A stretch of 61,452 nt of DNA, from NCBI RefSeq assembly GCF_014697475.1, contig NZ_JACJRV010000043.1:1-61452 (forward strand), in the 5' to 3' direction. The position numbers and the translations under genes were made by a program. The DNA comes from Nostoc sp. FACHB-152. Lineage in GTDB: Bacteria > Cyanobacteriota > Cyanobacteriia > Cyanobacteriales > Nostocaceae. Below the pieces are notes generated by a model, which saw nothing but the letters and a program-made list of their open reading frames with translations, was not told the DNA's origin and did no database searches. Shown one piece after another: positions 24,371 to 33,920 of this stretch (the stretch's first letter is position 1; every line of letters starts with the position of its first letter).

Positions 24371-25365
24371 AAAACTTTGCTTACACCCGCGCTACCTCTG
24401 TGAAAGAAGCAGTGCAGAAAGCTACGGCAGATGATAACGCAATATTTATCGCGGGTGGGACAAATCTAGTCGATCGCCTGAAAGTTTTTTTAGATGAGCC
24501 ATCGCAACTAATTGATATTTCCCGCCTAGAGATGAAGCGCATTGAGCGGCTGTCTAATGGTGGTTTACGTATAGGAGCTTTAGTCAGTAATACAGCAGTA
24601 GTAGATAATGCCGATGTGCGCCGAGATTATCCAATCTTAGCCCGTGCCATTCTTTCGGGCGCATCACAACAAATTCGTAACGTTGCCACCGTCGGTGGTA
24701 ATTTATTACAACGTACCCGTTGCCCCTACTACTATGACACTGCCTTTCCTTGTAACAAACGGCAACCAGGGCAAGGTTGTCCAGCCGCCACTGGTATTAA
24801 TCGAATGCACGCCATCTTGGGAGCTAGCGACCAGTGTGTAGCAGTTAATCCTTCTGATATGAATGTTGCCCTGGCTGCCTTGGATGCGGTGGTGGAAGTA
24901 GCAGGCCCCAAAGGGCAGAGACAAATTTTATTTACAGAGTTTCATCGGCTACCAGGAAACACACCCCAGCGAGATACCAATTTGGAGCCAGGGGAATTAA
25001 TTACCTCTGTGATTTTACCGCCAATACCCTTTGCCAAATCGGGAGTGTATTTGAAGTTACGCGATCGCACTTCCTATGCTTTTGCCTTAGTTTCCGTAGC
25101 GGCGGCTGTTGAATTGGCAGGCGAACAAATTAAAAATGTGCGTTTAGCAATGGGTGGCGTAGCTCACAAACCTTGGCGACCCACAGAAGCCGAAAAATTT
25201 TTGATTGGTAAACCAGCAGACTCTAGCACTTTTCAACAGGCAGCAGAAATCGCTTTACAGCAAGCCAAACCTCTGAGCTACAACGCTTTCAAAGTGGAAT
25301 TAGCCAAGCGGGCAATTCGTCGCGCCCTCACCGTTTCTGCCAAGGGAGGCGGGGTAGTCAGCTAA
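24367..25365 (+). CDS. paoB: aldehyde oxidoreductase FAD subunit (PaoB-like)
   Basis: A 332-residue FAD-binding medium subunit. The FAD motifs are IAGGTNLVDRL (residues 29-39) and TVGGNLLQRTRC (about 111-122). The four Cys between about 122 and 162 (RC, PCN, GCP, QC) match the extra [4Fe-4S] site of Escherichia coli PaoB. This supports the Pao rather than the xanthine dehydrogenase type. The start overlaps the paoA stop. A 118-bp G-rich gap separates it from paoC. Confidence 0.9.
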   Translation: MKNFAYTRATSVKEAVQKATADDNAIFIAGGTNLVDRLKVFLDEPSQLIDISRLEMKRIERLSNGGLRIGALVSNTAVVDNADVRRDYPILARAILSGASQQIRNVATVGGNLLQRTRCPYYYDTAFPCNKRQPGQGCPAATGINRMHAILGASDQCVAVNPSDMNVALAALDAVVEVAGPKGQRQILFTEFHRLPGNTPQRDTNLEPGELITSVILPPIPFAKSGVYLKLRDRTSYAFALVSVAAAVELAGEQIKNVRLAMGGVAHKPWRPTEAEKFLIGKPADSSTFQQAAEIALQQAKPLSYNAFKVELAKRAIRRALTVSAKGGGVVS

Positions 25366-25388
25366 ACACCTAATTTGTAGTTTAGGCC

Positions 25389-25430
25389 GCGGGGGAGCGG
25401 GGGAGCAGAGGGGCAGGGGGGCTGAGGAGA
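25389..25430 (+). repeat. G-rich heptamer-like tract between paoB and paoC
   Basis: The stretch contains GGGGGAGC units and four or more runs of at least four G on the coding strand. It could form a G-quadruplex in mRNA or the non-template strand. Confidence 0.5.
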
Positions 25431-25483
25431 TAGTTTGAGTCTTTTATTCACAATTTGAGTGCAACTTGTAGGCGCAATAGCTT

Positions 25484-27595
25484 ATGAATAAAGTAATTGG
25501 AACGGGTGTTAATCGCAAAGATGGTCGCGCCAAGGTGACAGGTACAGCCATCTATGCCGCAGAACATCAAATTCCTGGTTTAGTTCACGGATATTTGATT
25601 ACCGCCAGCATTGCTAATGGCGAAATTAAAAGTATAGATATTAGTGCGGCAGAAAAAGCACCAGGGGTAATTGATGTTTTTACGCACAAAAACCCGCCCA
25701 AAATATTTAAGCCAGCTAACGACTTCATGACCTCGAAAATCTACGAGGCGCGGTTGCCGTTGTCAGATAACAAAGTTCACTATGGCGGTCAAATTATTGG
25801 CTTGGTAGTAGCGGATACCTTCGAGCAGGCGCGTGATGCCGCCCATTTGGTAAAGGTGGAATACACTACCCAAAAGCCATTGGTAGAAGCCCAAAAAGCC
25901 AACTATAAAGAAGCACCACCCTTATTTGGTGAAGAATTAAAGTTTGAGAAAGGCAATACCGCAGGCTTGAACAATGCCACAGCCAAAATTGAAGCTACCT
26001 ACAAGACTGCCACGGAACTGCACGCGCCGATGGAACCCCACGCCATTATTGCCCATTGGCAAGATAGCAATTCCCTGACAATTTATGAGCCTAGCCAATG
26101 GGTGATGGGTACTCAGCGCACTTATGCAGAACTGTTTGGCCTACCCTCGGAGCGAGTGCGGATTGTTACACCCTTCCTAGGAGGAGCCTTTGGTTCCAAA
26201 GCTTTTCCTTGGCCGCACGGTGTTCTAGCAGCAGCGGCGGCGCGGCAAATCAAACGCCCCCTGAGAGTTGTTCTCAGTCGGCGACAAATGACAGCCAACG
26301 CCGGACATCGCTCCCAAACTGAGCAAATTGTACGTTTAGGAGCAGCGGCGGATGGCAAACTGACTGTGATTGACCATGAAGTAAAATCCTCTACTTCCCC
26401 TGTAGATGTGTTCCCCGAACCTTGTACTAATATCACGCCAGTCATGTATGCAGCACCAAACCTGCGGCTCAACCAAGAACTGGCAATCATGAATGTAGGC
26501 ACACCCACATTTATGCGCGCTCCTGGGGAAAACCCAGGTATGTGGGCGTTAGAGTCAGCAATGGATGAATTAGCTTGGCAACTGAAGCTTGATCCTGTGG
26601 AACTGCGGCTGAAAAACGAAGCCAAAGAACATCAGCGTAAAGGTTTACCATTTTCAGCCAAGCATTTCGCCGACTGTTTGCGCGTCGGTGCTGAACAATT
26701 TGGCTGGAAAGATAGACCAAAACAAGTGCGATCGCTCACCCGTGACGGTAAACTGGTCGGTTGGGGCATGGCCGCCGCCACATTCCCTGGAATGAGAGGT
26801 AAAGCCACAGTCAAAGCCCGTTTACTTCCAGACGGTACAGCCCACATCCTCACAGCCGGCAATGATATGGGTACTGGTGCTTATACCGTTGTGGCGGCGA
26901 CGGCTGCTGAAGTTCTCGGTTTACCCGTCGAACAGGTGAAGGTAGAACTGGGTGACTCGTTATTACCTGATGGTGGCTTGGCTGGTGGTTCCCAGATGAC
27001 AGCATCGCTTGTCCCAGCAGTGATGTCAGCCTGCAAGGAAGTTCTCAAAACTGCTAAGGCGGAAACTGCACAAGAAGCATTGAATAATCTGCGTCAGTCT
27101 GGTAGGGCCGCTTTTGAAGCCACCGCCTCCTCTGCACCGGGTGACGAAGCCAAGAAGTGGGCGTTTCAATCTTGGGGCGCACATTTTTGTGAAGTCAGTA
27201 TAGACGAAGAAATTGGACGGTTAAAGGTAACACGCTGGGTATCGGTAATGGATATTGGCAAAGTCATCAACGCCAAAACAGCAGCCTCTCAGGTACGCGG
27301 TGGCGTGATTATGGGTATCGGTCAAGCCTTAATGGAAGAATGCCATTTTGACCCTAATATTGGCTATCCTGTGGTTTACGACTTAGCTACTTATCACTAT
27401 CCTGCCCATGCAGACATCCCCCGGATTCAAGTAGCGTTTGTTGGCGAACCTGATATCAAATTCAACCCAGGCGGGGCGCGGGGCGTAGGTGAAATTGGAA
27501 TTACCGGAGTTTCAGCTGCGATCGCTAACGCAGTTTATCATGCTACAGGTAAACGCATCCGTGAGTTACCTATTACCCCTGACAAGTTGCTCTAA
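25484..27595 (+). CDS. paoC: aldehyde oxidoreductase molybdopterin subunit (PaoC-like)
   Basis: A 703-residue xanthine-oxidase-family large subunit that binds molybdopterin cytosine dinucleotide. GAFGSKAF (about 229-236), APGENPGMWALE (about 346-357), GGLAGGSQMT and the C-terminal GGARGVGEIG, with the catalytic Glu, are all present. The usual length is about 730, so it is complete. It would form the periplasmic PaoABC heterotrimer that oxidises aldehydes, with cofactor supplied by MocA and XdhC. The TAA at 27593-27595 lies inside a 10-bp target duplication of MITE-A. Confidence 0.92.
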   Translation: MNKVIGTGVNRKDGRAKVTGTAIYAAEHQIPGLVHGYLITASIANGEIKSIDISAAEKAPGVIDVFTHKNPPKIFKPANDFMTSKIYEARLPLSDNKVHYGGQIIGLVVADTFEQARDAAHLVKVEYTTQKPLVEAQKANYKEAPPLFGEELKFEKGNTAGLNNATAKIEATYKTATELHAPMEPHAIIAHWQDSNSLTIYEPSQWVMGTQRTYAELFGLPSERVRIVTPFLGGAFGSKAFPWPHGVLAAAAARQIKRPLRVVLSRRQMTANAGHRSQTEQIVRLGAAADGKLTVIDHEVKSSTSPVDVFPEPCTNITPVMYAAPNLRLNQELAIMNVGTPTFMRAPGENPGMWALESAMDELAWQLKLDPVELRLKNEAKEHQRKGLPFSAKHFADCLRVGAEQFGWKDRPKQVRSLTRDGKLVGWGMAAATFPGMRGKATVKARLLPDGTAHILTAGNDMGTGAYTVVAATAAEVLGLPVEQVKVELGDSLLPDGGLAGGSQMTASLVPAVMSACKEVLKTAKAETAQEALNNLRQSGRAAFEATASSAPGDEAKKWAFQSWGAHFCEVSIDEEIGRLKVTRWVSVMDIGKVINAKTAASQVRGGVIMGIGQALMEECHFDPNIGYPVVYDLATYHYPAHADIPRIQVAFVGEPDIKFNPGGARGVGEIGITGVSAAIANAVYHATGKRIRELPITPDKLL

Positions 27596-27598
27596 TAC

Positions 27599-27722
27599 CA
27601 ATACGGTACGGATAAGCATTTTGAACTCAGAATTGGTTTGGGGAAAAGGTTAAAGGGTAAGGGTTAAAGGTTTTTTCTGACCCTTTCCCCCTTCACCTTT
27701 CCCCTTTAACCTAACCGTATTG
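27599..27722. mobile_element. MITE-A copy with 10-bp target duplication
   Basis: 124 bp with terminal inverted repeats CAATACGGTACGG / CCTAACCGTATTG. It is flanked by the exact repeat GCTCTAATAC at 27589-27598 and 27723-27732. It differs from the copy at 49947-50069 at only about ten positions. No ORF. The left duplication includes the last codon and stop of paoC. Confidence 0.9.
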
Positions 27723-27756
27723 GCTCTAATACCAATAAACAAAGAATGCAACAAAT

Positions 27757-27810
27757 AGATAAACCCCTCCCCAACCCTTATGCCACGGCGTTGGGCGGGT
27801 GGGTTTATCT
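27757..27810. repeat. inverted repeat, possible terminator or small element
   Basis: AGATAAACCC (27757-27766) pairs perfectly with GGGTTTATCT (27801-27810), and an inner CCCAAC/GTTGGG pair extends the hairpin. It could terminate paoC transcripts. The rest of the 27723-28006 gap shows no gene. Confidence 0.5.
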
Positions 27811-28006
27811 GTCGCAAACATTTTTTGAATTGGGATAATTTCTGTCTTTGAGTAGAAGACTTGTCATCATCACTCCATTAAACTCTACACAAAGATAGAT
27901 TATTTATTTATATTCGCCACTGTCAAAGTAATAGTGCCTAAAGCTGTAGGGCGAAATTTCCAGGAATAAATTTTAATTTTATTTATAAGTACGGGGGTAC
28001 AAATCC

Positions 28007-29935
28007 GTGTCTTCGTCAAAACTTTTAGTAAAGCAGCAGCCAGAAACTCACAAAGCATCATCTAACTTCGAGTTTTGGAAAGAAGTAAGTCAAGTAGCGG
28101 GTGTGACTCTCTTATCCATTACTATGCTGACAAGTTCTGTTCTTGCTGGAGGATTGACAGGTTTAGCAGTTAGTTTTCGTAATTTGCCAGATGTCAGACA
28201 ATTAAGAAACTTCTTCCCAGAAGAAACAACTTATATCTATGACATTAAAGGTAAACTTTTAACAGGTATACATGGAGAAGCCAACCGCAAGATTGTACCG
28301 CTAGATCAAATTTCCCCTTCTTTAAAACTAGCAATATTAGCAAGTGAAGATAGTAACTTTTACCATCACTACGGTGTTAACCCCGCAGCTGTTGGACGTG
28401 CTGCCATAGTCAACTTGACAGCAGGTGGTGTTCGGGAGGGGGGTTCTACAATCACCATGCAGTTGGTGAAAAATATATTTCTATCTAAGAAGCGTGCTTT
28501 TACTCGAAAAATAGTAGAAGCGGTACTGGCAATTCGGTTAGAGCAAATTCTTACTAAAGACCAAATTTTAGAAATGTACCTCAATCAAGTGTACTGGGGT
28601 CATAATAACTATGGTGTACAAACCGCAGCCCGAACTTACTTTGATAAATCAGCCGCAAATTTGACTCTGGGCGAATCTGCAATGATGGCAGGTTTAATTC
28701 AAGCCCCAGAGGAGTTTAGTCCGTTTGTGAACATGAAACTGGCTAAACAAAAACAAAAAGAAGTTCTGGGACGGATGCTGGAAATGAAATGGATTAGCCT
28801 GCAAGAATATTATGATGCTCTCCAGCAAGAAATCAAGCTTGGCAAAATCAGATCATTTCAAGGTAGCGCCCTTCCTTATGTCACCAATACCGTAGCCCAG
28901 GAAATCATTAAAAAGTTTGGGCGAGATGCATTGCTCAAAGGTGGAATGCGGGTACAAACTACAATAGATGCCAAATTCCAACTTATGGCAGAAGCAACTA
29001 TTAAGCAATGGCATAAAACCCTTGAAGGACGGGGGTTAAATAAAAATCAAATGGCTTTAGTATCTATTGATCCCCGCACACACTTTATCAAAGCCCTAGT
29101 GGGTGGGATAGATTCAAAAACGAGTGAATTTAACCGGGCAACTCAAGCACAGCGTCAACCAGGCTCTTCATTTAAGCCATTTGTTTACTATACTGCCTTT
29201 GCTACTGGCAAGTTTACACCAAATACAACGATAGTTGATGCTCCAGTTAGCTATAGAGATGGTGATGGTTGGTACTATCCACGGAACTATGATGGCGGCT
29301 TTATGGGAGCAATGCCGATTCGTACTGCCTTAGCATTGTCTCGAAATGTACCAGCGATTAAGATTGGCAAAGCTGTCGGCATGAATAAAGTTATCGATAC
29401 TTGCCGGATTTTGGGAATTAAAAGTCCAATGGTTGCCGTCAGTTCTTTACCATTAGGCGCAATTGGTGCAACACCTTTGGAAATGGCTAGTGCTTATGCC
29501 ACCTTTGCTAATTATGGCTGGCAATCACCGCCAACGGCTATTGCCCGTATTAGTGATAGTAGGGGCAATGTGTTGTTAGACAATACTCCTAGACCTCAGC
29601 TAGTTCTTGACCCTTGGGCATCAGCCGCCTTGTTAGATGTGATGCAAACTGTAGTTACTGAAGGAACTGGTAGAGGTGCGGCAATAGGTAGGCCTGTTGC
29701 TGGTAAAACAGGTACAACTTCTTCTGAAAAGGATATTTGGTTTATTGGTTCTGTACCGCAGTTAACTACTGCTATTTGGGTCGGCAGAGATGATAACAAA
29801 CAATTAGCCAGTGGTGCCACAGGTGGAGGTATGGTTACTCCTGTGTGGAAGGATTTTATGCAAAAGGCACTTAAGGATGTCCCAGTGATGAAATTTATAC
29901 CGCCTGCTAAATTTCCTCGACCTAAGCCAGTTTAA
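28007..29935 (+). CDS. class A penicillin-binding protein (PBP1a type)
   Basis: A 642-residue bifunctional peptidoglycan synthase. An N-terminal membrane anchor (about residues 28-55) precedes a GT51 glycosyltransferase with the catalytic region EDSNFYHHYGV (about 113-123), GGSTITMQLVKN and EMYLNQVYWG. The transpeptidase follows with SSFK (active Ser, about 388), SRN (about 446) and KTGTT (about 568). The start is GTG 28007, with no good ATG nearby. It acts on the outer face of the cytoplasmic membrane. Length is typical of cyanobacterial class A PBPs. Confidence 0.92.
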   Translation: MSSSKLLVKQQPETHKASSNFEFWKEVSQVAGVTLLSITMLTSSVLAGGLTGLAVSFRNLPDVRQLRNFFPEETTYIYDIKGKLLTGIHGEANRKIVPLDQISPSLKLAILASEDSNFYHHYGVNPAAVGRAAIVNLTAGGVREGGSTITMQLVKNIFLSKKRAFTRKIVEAVLAIRLEQILTKDQILEMYLNQVYWGHNNYGVQTAARTYFDKSAANLTLGESAMMAGLIQAPEEFSPFVNMKLAKQKQKEVLGRMLEMKWISLQEYYDALQQEIKLGKIRSFQGSALPYVTNTVAQEIIKKFGRDALLKGGMRVQTTIDAKFQLMAEATIKQWHKTLEGRGLNKNQMALVSIDPRTHFIKALVGGIDSKTSEFNRATQAQRQPGSSFKPFVYYTAFATGKFTPNTTIVDAPVSYRDGDGWYYPRNYDGGFMGAMPIRTALALSRNVPAIKIGKAVGMNKVIDTCRILGIKSPMVAVSSLPLGAIGATPLEMASAYATFANYGWQSPPTAIARISDSRGNVLLDNTPRPQLVLDPWASAALLDVMQTVVTEGTGRGAAIGRPVAGKTGTTSSEKDIWFIGSVPQLTTAIWVGRDDNKQLASGATGGGMVTPVWKDFMQKALKDVPVMKFIPPAKFPRPKPV

Positions 29936-30069
29936 AATTATCATTGATTTTGACGAACTGCGCGATCGCTTTAAAAAACATCCCAATCACTGTGCCAAAT
30001 CTGAGATAACTTCTATCAAACCAGATACAACTCTTGCCAACTTCTTTTCCAGAAAACTATATTACTAGA

Positions 30070-30261
30070 TTAAACATCAATATTTATTTGTTCTATTTGT
30101 CTAGCTGCTTTATCCCAAAGCTTGGCAGAATTTTCATCTTGCCAATGAGTTCTCAAATTTTCCGCTTTTTTATGGGAGATTCTTTCTAACATTTCTAAAA
30201 CTGCGGCTAAAGTTAATTTATCAACCAATAATTCTAAAGACTCCATATATTCTTTTGTCAT
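30070..30261 (-). CDS. small cyanobacterial hypothetical protein
   Basis: A 63-residue protein, highly helical and charged, reading MESLELLVDKLTLAAVLEML near the start and containing RTHWQDENSAKLWDKAA. I chose ATG 30261 over the in-frame TTG/GTG start at 30294. It resembles small proteins common in Nostocales but has no known function. It is convergent with the PBP gene and divergent from the hydrolase gene at 30396. Confidence 0.55.
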   Translation of the reverse strand: MTKEYMESLELLVDKLTLAAVLEMLERISHKKAENLRTHWQDENSAKLWDKAARQIEQINIDV

Positions 30262-30395
30262 AGCAGCCTCGGCAATTAATATATACTTGTTCAAAAAAAT
30301 ATTATAGGTTGAAATTTCAATTTTTCAGTATCAGCAACTTAAAAAATAATATTCTGAGCCATATAGCATTCCTAAATCATTCGTAAATAAATATA

Positions 30396-31286
30396 ATGTT
30401 GCCCAATTTTCTGCCATCACAAGTTAATCAACTTAAAGATCCAGAGGCGATCGCTTTCGTTAAAAGTATTGAAACAATTGCCCTGGCAACTTCTTTTAGC
30501 CAAAAGCCAATCCTCACAACATATACTCACAAAGGTTGCAGAGGAACACCAATTCTCCTGCTGCACGGCTTCGACAGTTCCATCTTAGAATTTCGACTTC
30601 TGTTGCCATTACTTGCCGCTAAAAATGAAACATGGGCTGTAGATTTATTGGGTTTTGGTTTTACACAAAGGCCAAAAGGAATCTCATACAGCCCAGATGT
30701 AATCAAAATTCACCTTTACAAATTTTGGAAAACTTTAATTAATCAACCTATCGTACTCGTAGGTGCATCAATGGGAGGTGCAGCAGCAATTGACTTTACT
30801 CTCACTTATCCTGAAGCTGTGCAATCGCTAGTATTGATTAATAGTTTAGGCTATACTTCTAGTCCTACTTTTACCAGATATTTGTTTCCTCCTTTTGATT
30901 TTTTGGCTGTAGAATACTTACGTCAACGACATATTTTGGCATTAAATATCGTAAATATTTTACCTAATTTCGAGACAAAAATAATTTCTGCTATTCAGTG
31001 TGCAATGCTGCACCAAGAAATGCCTAGTTGGCATGATGCTATGATTTCTTATGTTAAATCTGGTGGTTATAGTGAATTGGCAGATTCAATTTCTCAGGTT
31101 GATAAACCAACACTGATATTATGGGGAGAAGCTGATGATATGCTGCCACCAGAAGACGCAGAAAAATTTCAGCAAGATATTGCCAATTCTCGGCTAATCA
31201 AGGTGAAAAATTGCGGTCATGCACCTCAAATAGAACAGCCACAAATTACATTTCAACATATTTGGCGATTTCTCAATCATCTTTAA
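30396..31286 (+). CDS. alpha/beta hydrolase
   Basis: A 296-residue alpha/beta-fold hydrolase. The oxyanion segment LLLHGFDSS (about 51-59), the nucleophile elbow GASMGG (Ser about 126), the acid in GEADDMLP (about 248) and the catalytic His in NCGHAPQIE (about 273) make a complete triad. Typical length; no signal peptide. Substrate is not predictable. Its 3' end overlaps the convergent gene at 31273 by 14 bp. Confidence 0.88.
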   Translation: MLPNFLPSQVNQLKDPEAIAFVKSIETIALATSFSQKPILTTYTHKGCRGTPILLLHGFDSSILEFRLLLPLLAAKNETWAVDLLGFGFTQRPKGISYSPDVIKIHLYKFWKTLINQPIVLVGASMGGAAAIDFTLTYPEAVQSLVLINSLGYTSSPTFTRYLFPPFDFLAVEYLRQRHILALNIVNILPNFETKIISAIQCAMLHQEMPSWHDAMISYVKSGGYSELADSISQVDKPTLILWGEADDMLPPEDAEKFQQDIANSRLIKVKNCGHAPQIEQPQITFQHIWRFLNHL

Positions 31287-32106
31287 ACTGGGCGTTTTTA
31301 ATTGAGCTTTGAAAGAATTCAAAATATTTTTCTGAGCCAAACCACCAGCCCACACCGACTTGAGCCGGAATTGTAAAACCATCAAAGGTGAGTTCTGCAT
31401 AGCATTTGCCGCCCATCGGAATGTAAGTCCAACTCTTGTCTTTGGTATAATCTCCCCAGCGTAGTGCGTAACCTTCTAAAAGTCTGCCGTTAGTATCAAT
31501 CACAAATGTAAGGGTAACAGGCTCATCATCTACCTTCAATTGTGCCTGAATAGTGTGGTCATTGATTGCCTGCCACTGCACACCCTGTTGTGGTAACAAG
31601 GCAGAAGGCAACCACATTAACTCTGCAACGAATCGCCCAATAGCAGACCGAAGTGTGTTGGGGTTCTGCACATTTACAATCGGCACTAATCCTATAATTG
31701 AAAATTGCATTCGCCCTGAGCGATTGAAATAATAGTCAGCCCCTTGAAATTGCGATAATCCACTGCCTATTTTTGCTTTCCAGACAAACCCTTTGGCAGC
31801 CAGAACTTCCTGCGCTTGCATAGGCAACCAGGGCTTGTCTTGAGCTAACCTAAATTTTCCTTCCATATCCAGCCGGACGGAAGTAGCAAGAACAGTTCCA
31901 GGAGCGATCGCCCGGATAAAATAACGTTGGACAGGTTCGGGCAGTTTTGCAACCATGTCCTCTGTAAAATGTTGCTGTGTCGGCTCAGATTGCAGGAGTT
32001 TTTCAATCTGGCTTACGTCTTGTTTATGTTTAATTTGTAAAATTACTAAACTCAAGAAAACCAGCACTAGGACAACAGCAATGCTGATGAAAATTATTTT
32101 GCTCAT
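31273..32106 (-). CDS. membrane-anchored DUF6544/DUF6920-like protein
   Basis: A 277-residue protein. One N-terminal helix (IIFISIAVVLVLVFLSLVIL, residues 4-23) anchors it, and the rest is a soluble beta-rich domain. LPEPVQRYF near the start of the domain, GRFVAELMWLPSALL in the middle and WGDYT / PAQVGVGWWFG near the end fit a family I remember as DUF6544/6920. ATG 32106 is preferred because the extra 17 residues from 32157 carry no conserved signal. Function unknown. Confidence 0.65.
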   Translation of the reverse strand: MSKIIFISIAVVLVLVFLSLVILQIKHKQDVSQIEKLLQSEPTQQHFTEDMVAKLPEPVQRYFIRAIAPGTVLATSVRLDMEGKFRLAQDKPWLPMQAQEVLAAKGFVWKAKIGSGLSQFQGADYYFNRSGRMQFSIIGLVPIVNVQNPNTLRSAIGRFVAELMWLPSALLPQQGVQWQAINDHTIQAQLKVDDEPVTLTFVIDTNGRLLEGYALRWGDYTKDKSWTYIPMGGKCYAELTFDGFTIPAQVGVGWWFGSEKYFEFFQSSIKNAQFKDD

Positions 32107-32216
32107 AGTGACCTCAAGGGCGATTGCACAATCACTTATGTCACATTGATTTATCAAATTTAACGTAGCTCTTAAATTTGAGGAACTTGTGAAGATATTT
32201 TAATAAGTATTCAATT

Positions 32217-32277
32217 GTAGCAACCCTAAATGGTTGGCAAACAAATCTATTGCCTATTCCCTATTCTCTATTGCCTT
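32217..32277. repeat. dispersed repeat E, copy 1
   Basis: The block TGTAGCAACCCTAAAT followed by AACAAATCTATTGCC and heptamer-like CTATTGC units recurs in inverse orientation at 35680-35735. The two copies bracket the genes at 32381 and 33921. Confidence 0.6.
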
Positions 32278-32380
32278 CAAATTATAGAGATTGATTTAAG
32301 TGCAGCAATAATAGCAGGATAAACTGTATGCAATAATACTATAATCTTCAACAAATATCCCAACCCATTTAAAACAAGTG

Positions 32381-33607
32381 ATGCAAACATTAGGGAAAGC
32401 AATCAAACCTTCTGTATCGAAGGTAATTGTAATTGGGGGTGGAATTGCTGGGTTAACTTTAGCTCGCGCCTGCCTAGATGCAAATATTGAAGTTGAGGTA
32501 TACGAGAAGCGTCAACTAGATGCAATGCTTTCTGGTCCTGGCGGTATATTCATTCAAAGAAATGCCATACGAGTTTATCAACTTCTTTATTTAGGTAAAA
32601 TTTACCAACGCTTTTATGCCCAGGGTGGCACAATCTTCAAGGGTGCTTTTTCTAGCAAAGATGGAACTCCACTGTACATTAGCTCCCCAAAAATGGCTGA
32701 CGAAGAAGACTTAGGTGTATGTCTTTCCAGGGGAGAGTTACAACAAATTCTGTATGAAGCATTACCGTCAGAAATAGTACATACTGATAAGACTTTTGAG
32801 AAATTTGAAGAAACTGAAGATGGAGTAAGAGTTTACTTTCAAGATGGCAGTACAACAGACGGCGACATATTAGTAGGTGCAGATGGTCTTTATTCACGAG
32901 TACGTGCAAGTTTGTCTGGGCAACAAAGATTAGAGGAGCCAGTTTACAGTGGGATGTGCTGCTGGAGAGGTTTATTCAACGGCTCAAGTCTTCCATTGAA
33001 TAAAGAATATAGTTGGATGGAATTGTGGGGTCAAGGAAATCGCTTTGGATATTTTGATGTGGGTAGAGGGCAGTTCTCTTTTTATGCTTTCAGTAATAGC
33101 GAACAGGGTGGAAATGACGATTCAGTTGGGGGTGCTTTAAATGCTTTGAATTTAATATTTTCAGATTATGCTGAACCTGTACCTTCTATCCTCAAAGTAT
33201 TAGAAAACGAAAGCATTTATCGAGATGATATTTTTGATCGTCAACCTTTAGGTAATTCTTGGGGCAAAGGAAGAGCAACTTTAATCGGAGATGCAGCCCA
33301 TCCTGTCCAACCAAATCTCGGACAAGGGGGTTGTATGGCCATAGAAGATGCTTTTGAACTGGTCAAGTTGCTGGCTAATGCAGCAAGCCCTGATCAAATT
33401 GCGTTGCTGTTACGTCAATTTGAAAGTAGTCGTAGCCAACGCGTAACTCGTGTATTTACTACTTCTCGGCAAGTTGGTCAGCTTGGACAAACTAACTCTG
33501 CTATAGGGTGTCTTCTCCGCAACTGGATTTACAAACTGACTCCTACTTGGTTAGCTGACTTGCAGTTTAAATGGCTGTTTGATTACCAACCTTCGTGGAA
33601 AGAATAA
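32381..33607 (+). CDS. FAD-dependent monooxygenase (UbiH/zeaxanthin epoxidase-like)
   Basis: A 408-residue flavoprotein hydroxylase of the PHBH fold. The FAD Rossmann motif VIGGGIAGLTLARA is at about residues 18-31. The GD motif is ATLIGDAAHPVQPNLGQGG (about 302-320), and DG near residue 166 is the NAD(P)H/FAD-linking motif (VGADGLYSRVR). Aromatic or isoprenoid substrates are usual for the family. ATG 32381 is preferred to the GTG one codon upstream. It is a single gene with no obvious operon partner. Confidence 0.88.
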   Translation: MQTLGKAIKPSVSKVIVIGGGIAGLTLARACLDANIEVEVYEKRQLDAMLSGPGGIFIQRNAIRVYQLLYLGKIYQRFYAQGGTIFKGAFSSKDGTPLYISSPKMADEEDLGVCLSRGELQQILYEALPSEIVHTDKTFEKFEETEDGVRVYFQDGSTTDGDILVGADGLYSRVRASLSGQQRLEEPVYSGMCCWRGLFNGSSLPLNKEYSWMELWGQGNRFGYFDVGRGQFSFYAFSNSEQGGNDDSVGGALNALNLIFSDYAEPVPSILKVLENESIYRDDIFDRQPLGNSWGKGRATLIGDAAHPVQPNLGQGGCMAIEDAFELVKLLANAASPDQIALLLRQFESSRSQRVTRVFTTSRQVGQLGQTNSAIGCLLRNWIYKLTPTWLADLQFKWLFDYQPSWKE

Positions 33608-33920
33608 GATAGCGATTACTGTTGCTTTGCCTTTCCGTAAGTCTTAGACAGTTACAAAATAGCTAGCACTCAGACTGAGGTTACTAAAGCCTTGAATGAT
33701 GGCAATCAATTATGCAAAAAATAAACACCGCAATGTCGAGTAAGAAGTGAGTAACACTTGTCTCTTATCCAATTCATTATTCTGAGGATAGGTAATTTTA
33801 AACCTCAGCCATATCCAAGTTGATTCACTTGAAAAGTCTGCCTATGTAATGATGATTCATTTATGAGTTGACGAAAACAGGTAACAATGGGTAGGAATAC
33901 GCTTAGTATCTAAGCCAATT
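33608..33920. other. intergenic, no gene seen
   Basis: 313 bp of AT-rich sequence between the monooxygenase and the DUF3685 gene. I see neither a terminator nor an operator. Confidence 0.5.

Noticed and set aside
26122-26625. Long minus-strand ORF opposite paoC
   Set aside because: An antisense shadow of a strongly supported gene; its composition mirrors the plus-strand codons.
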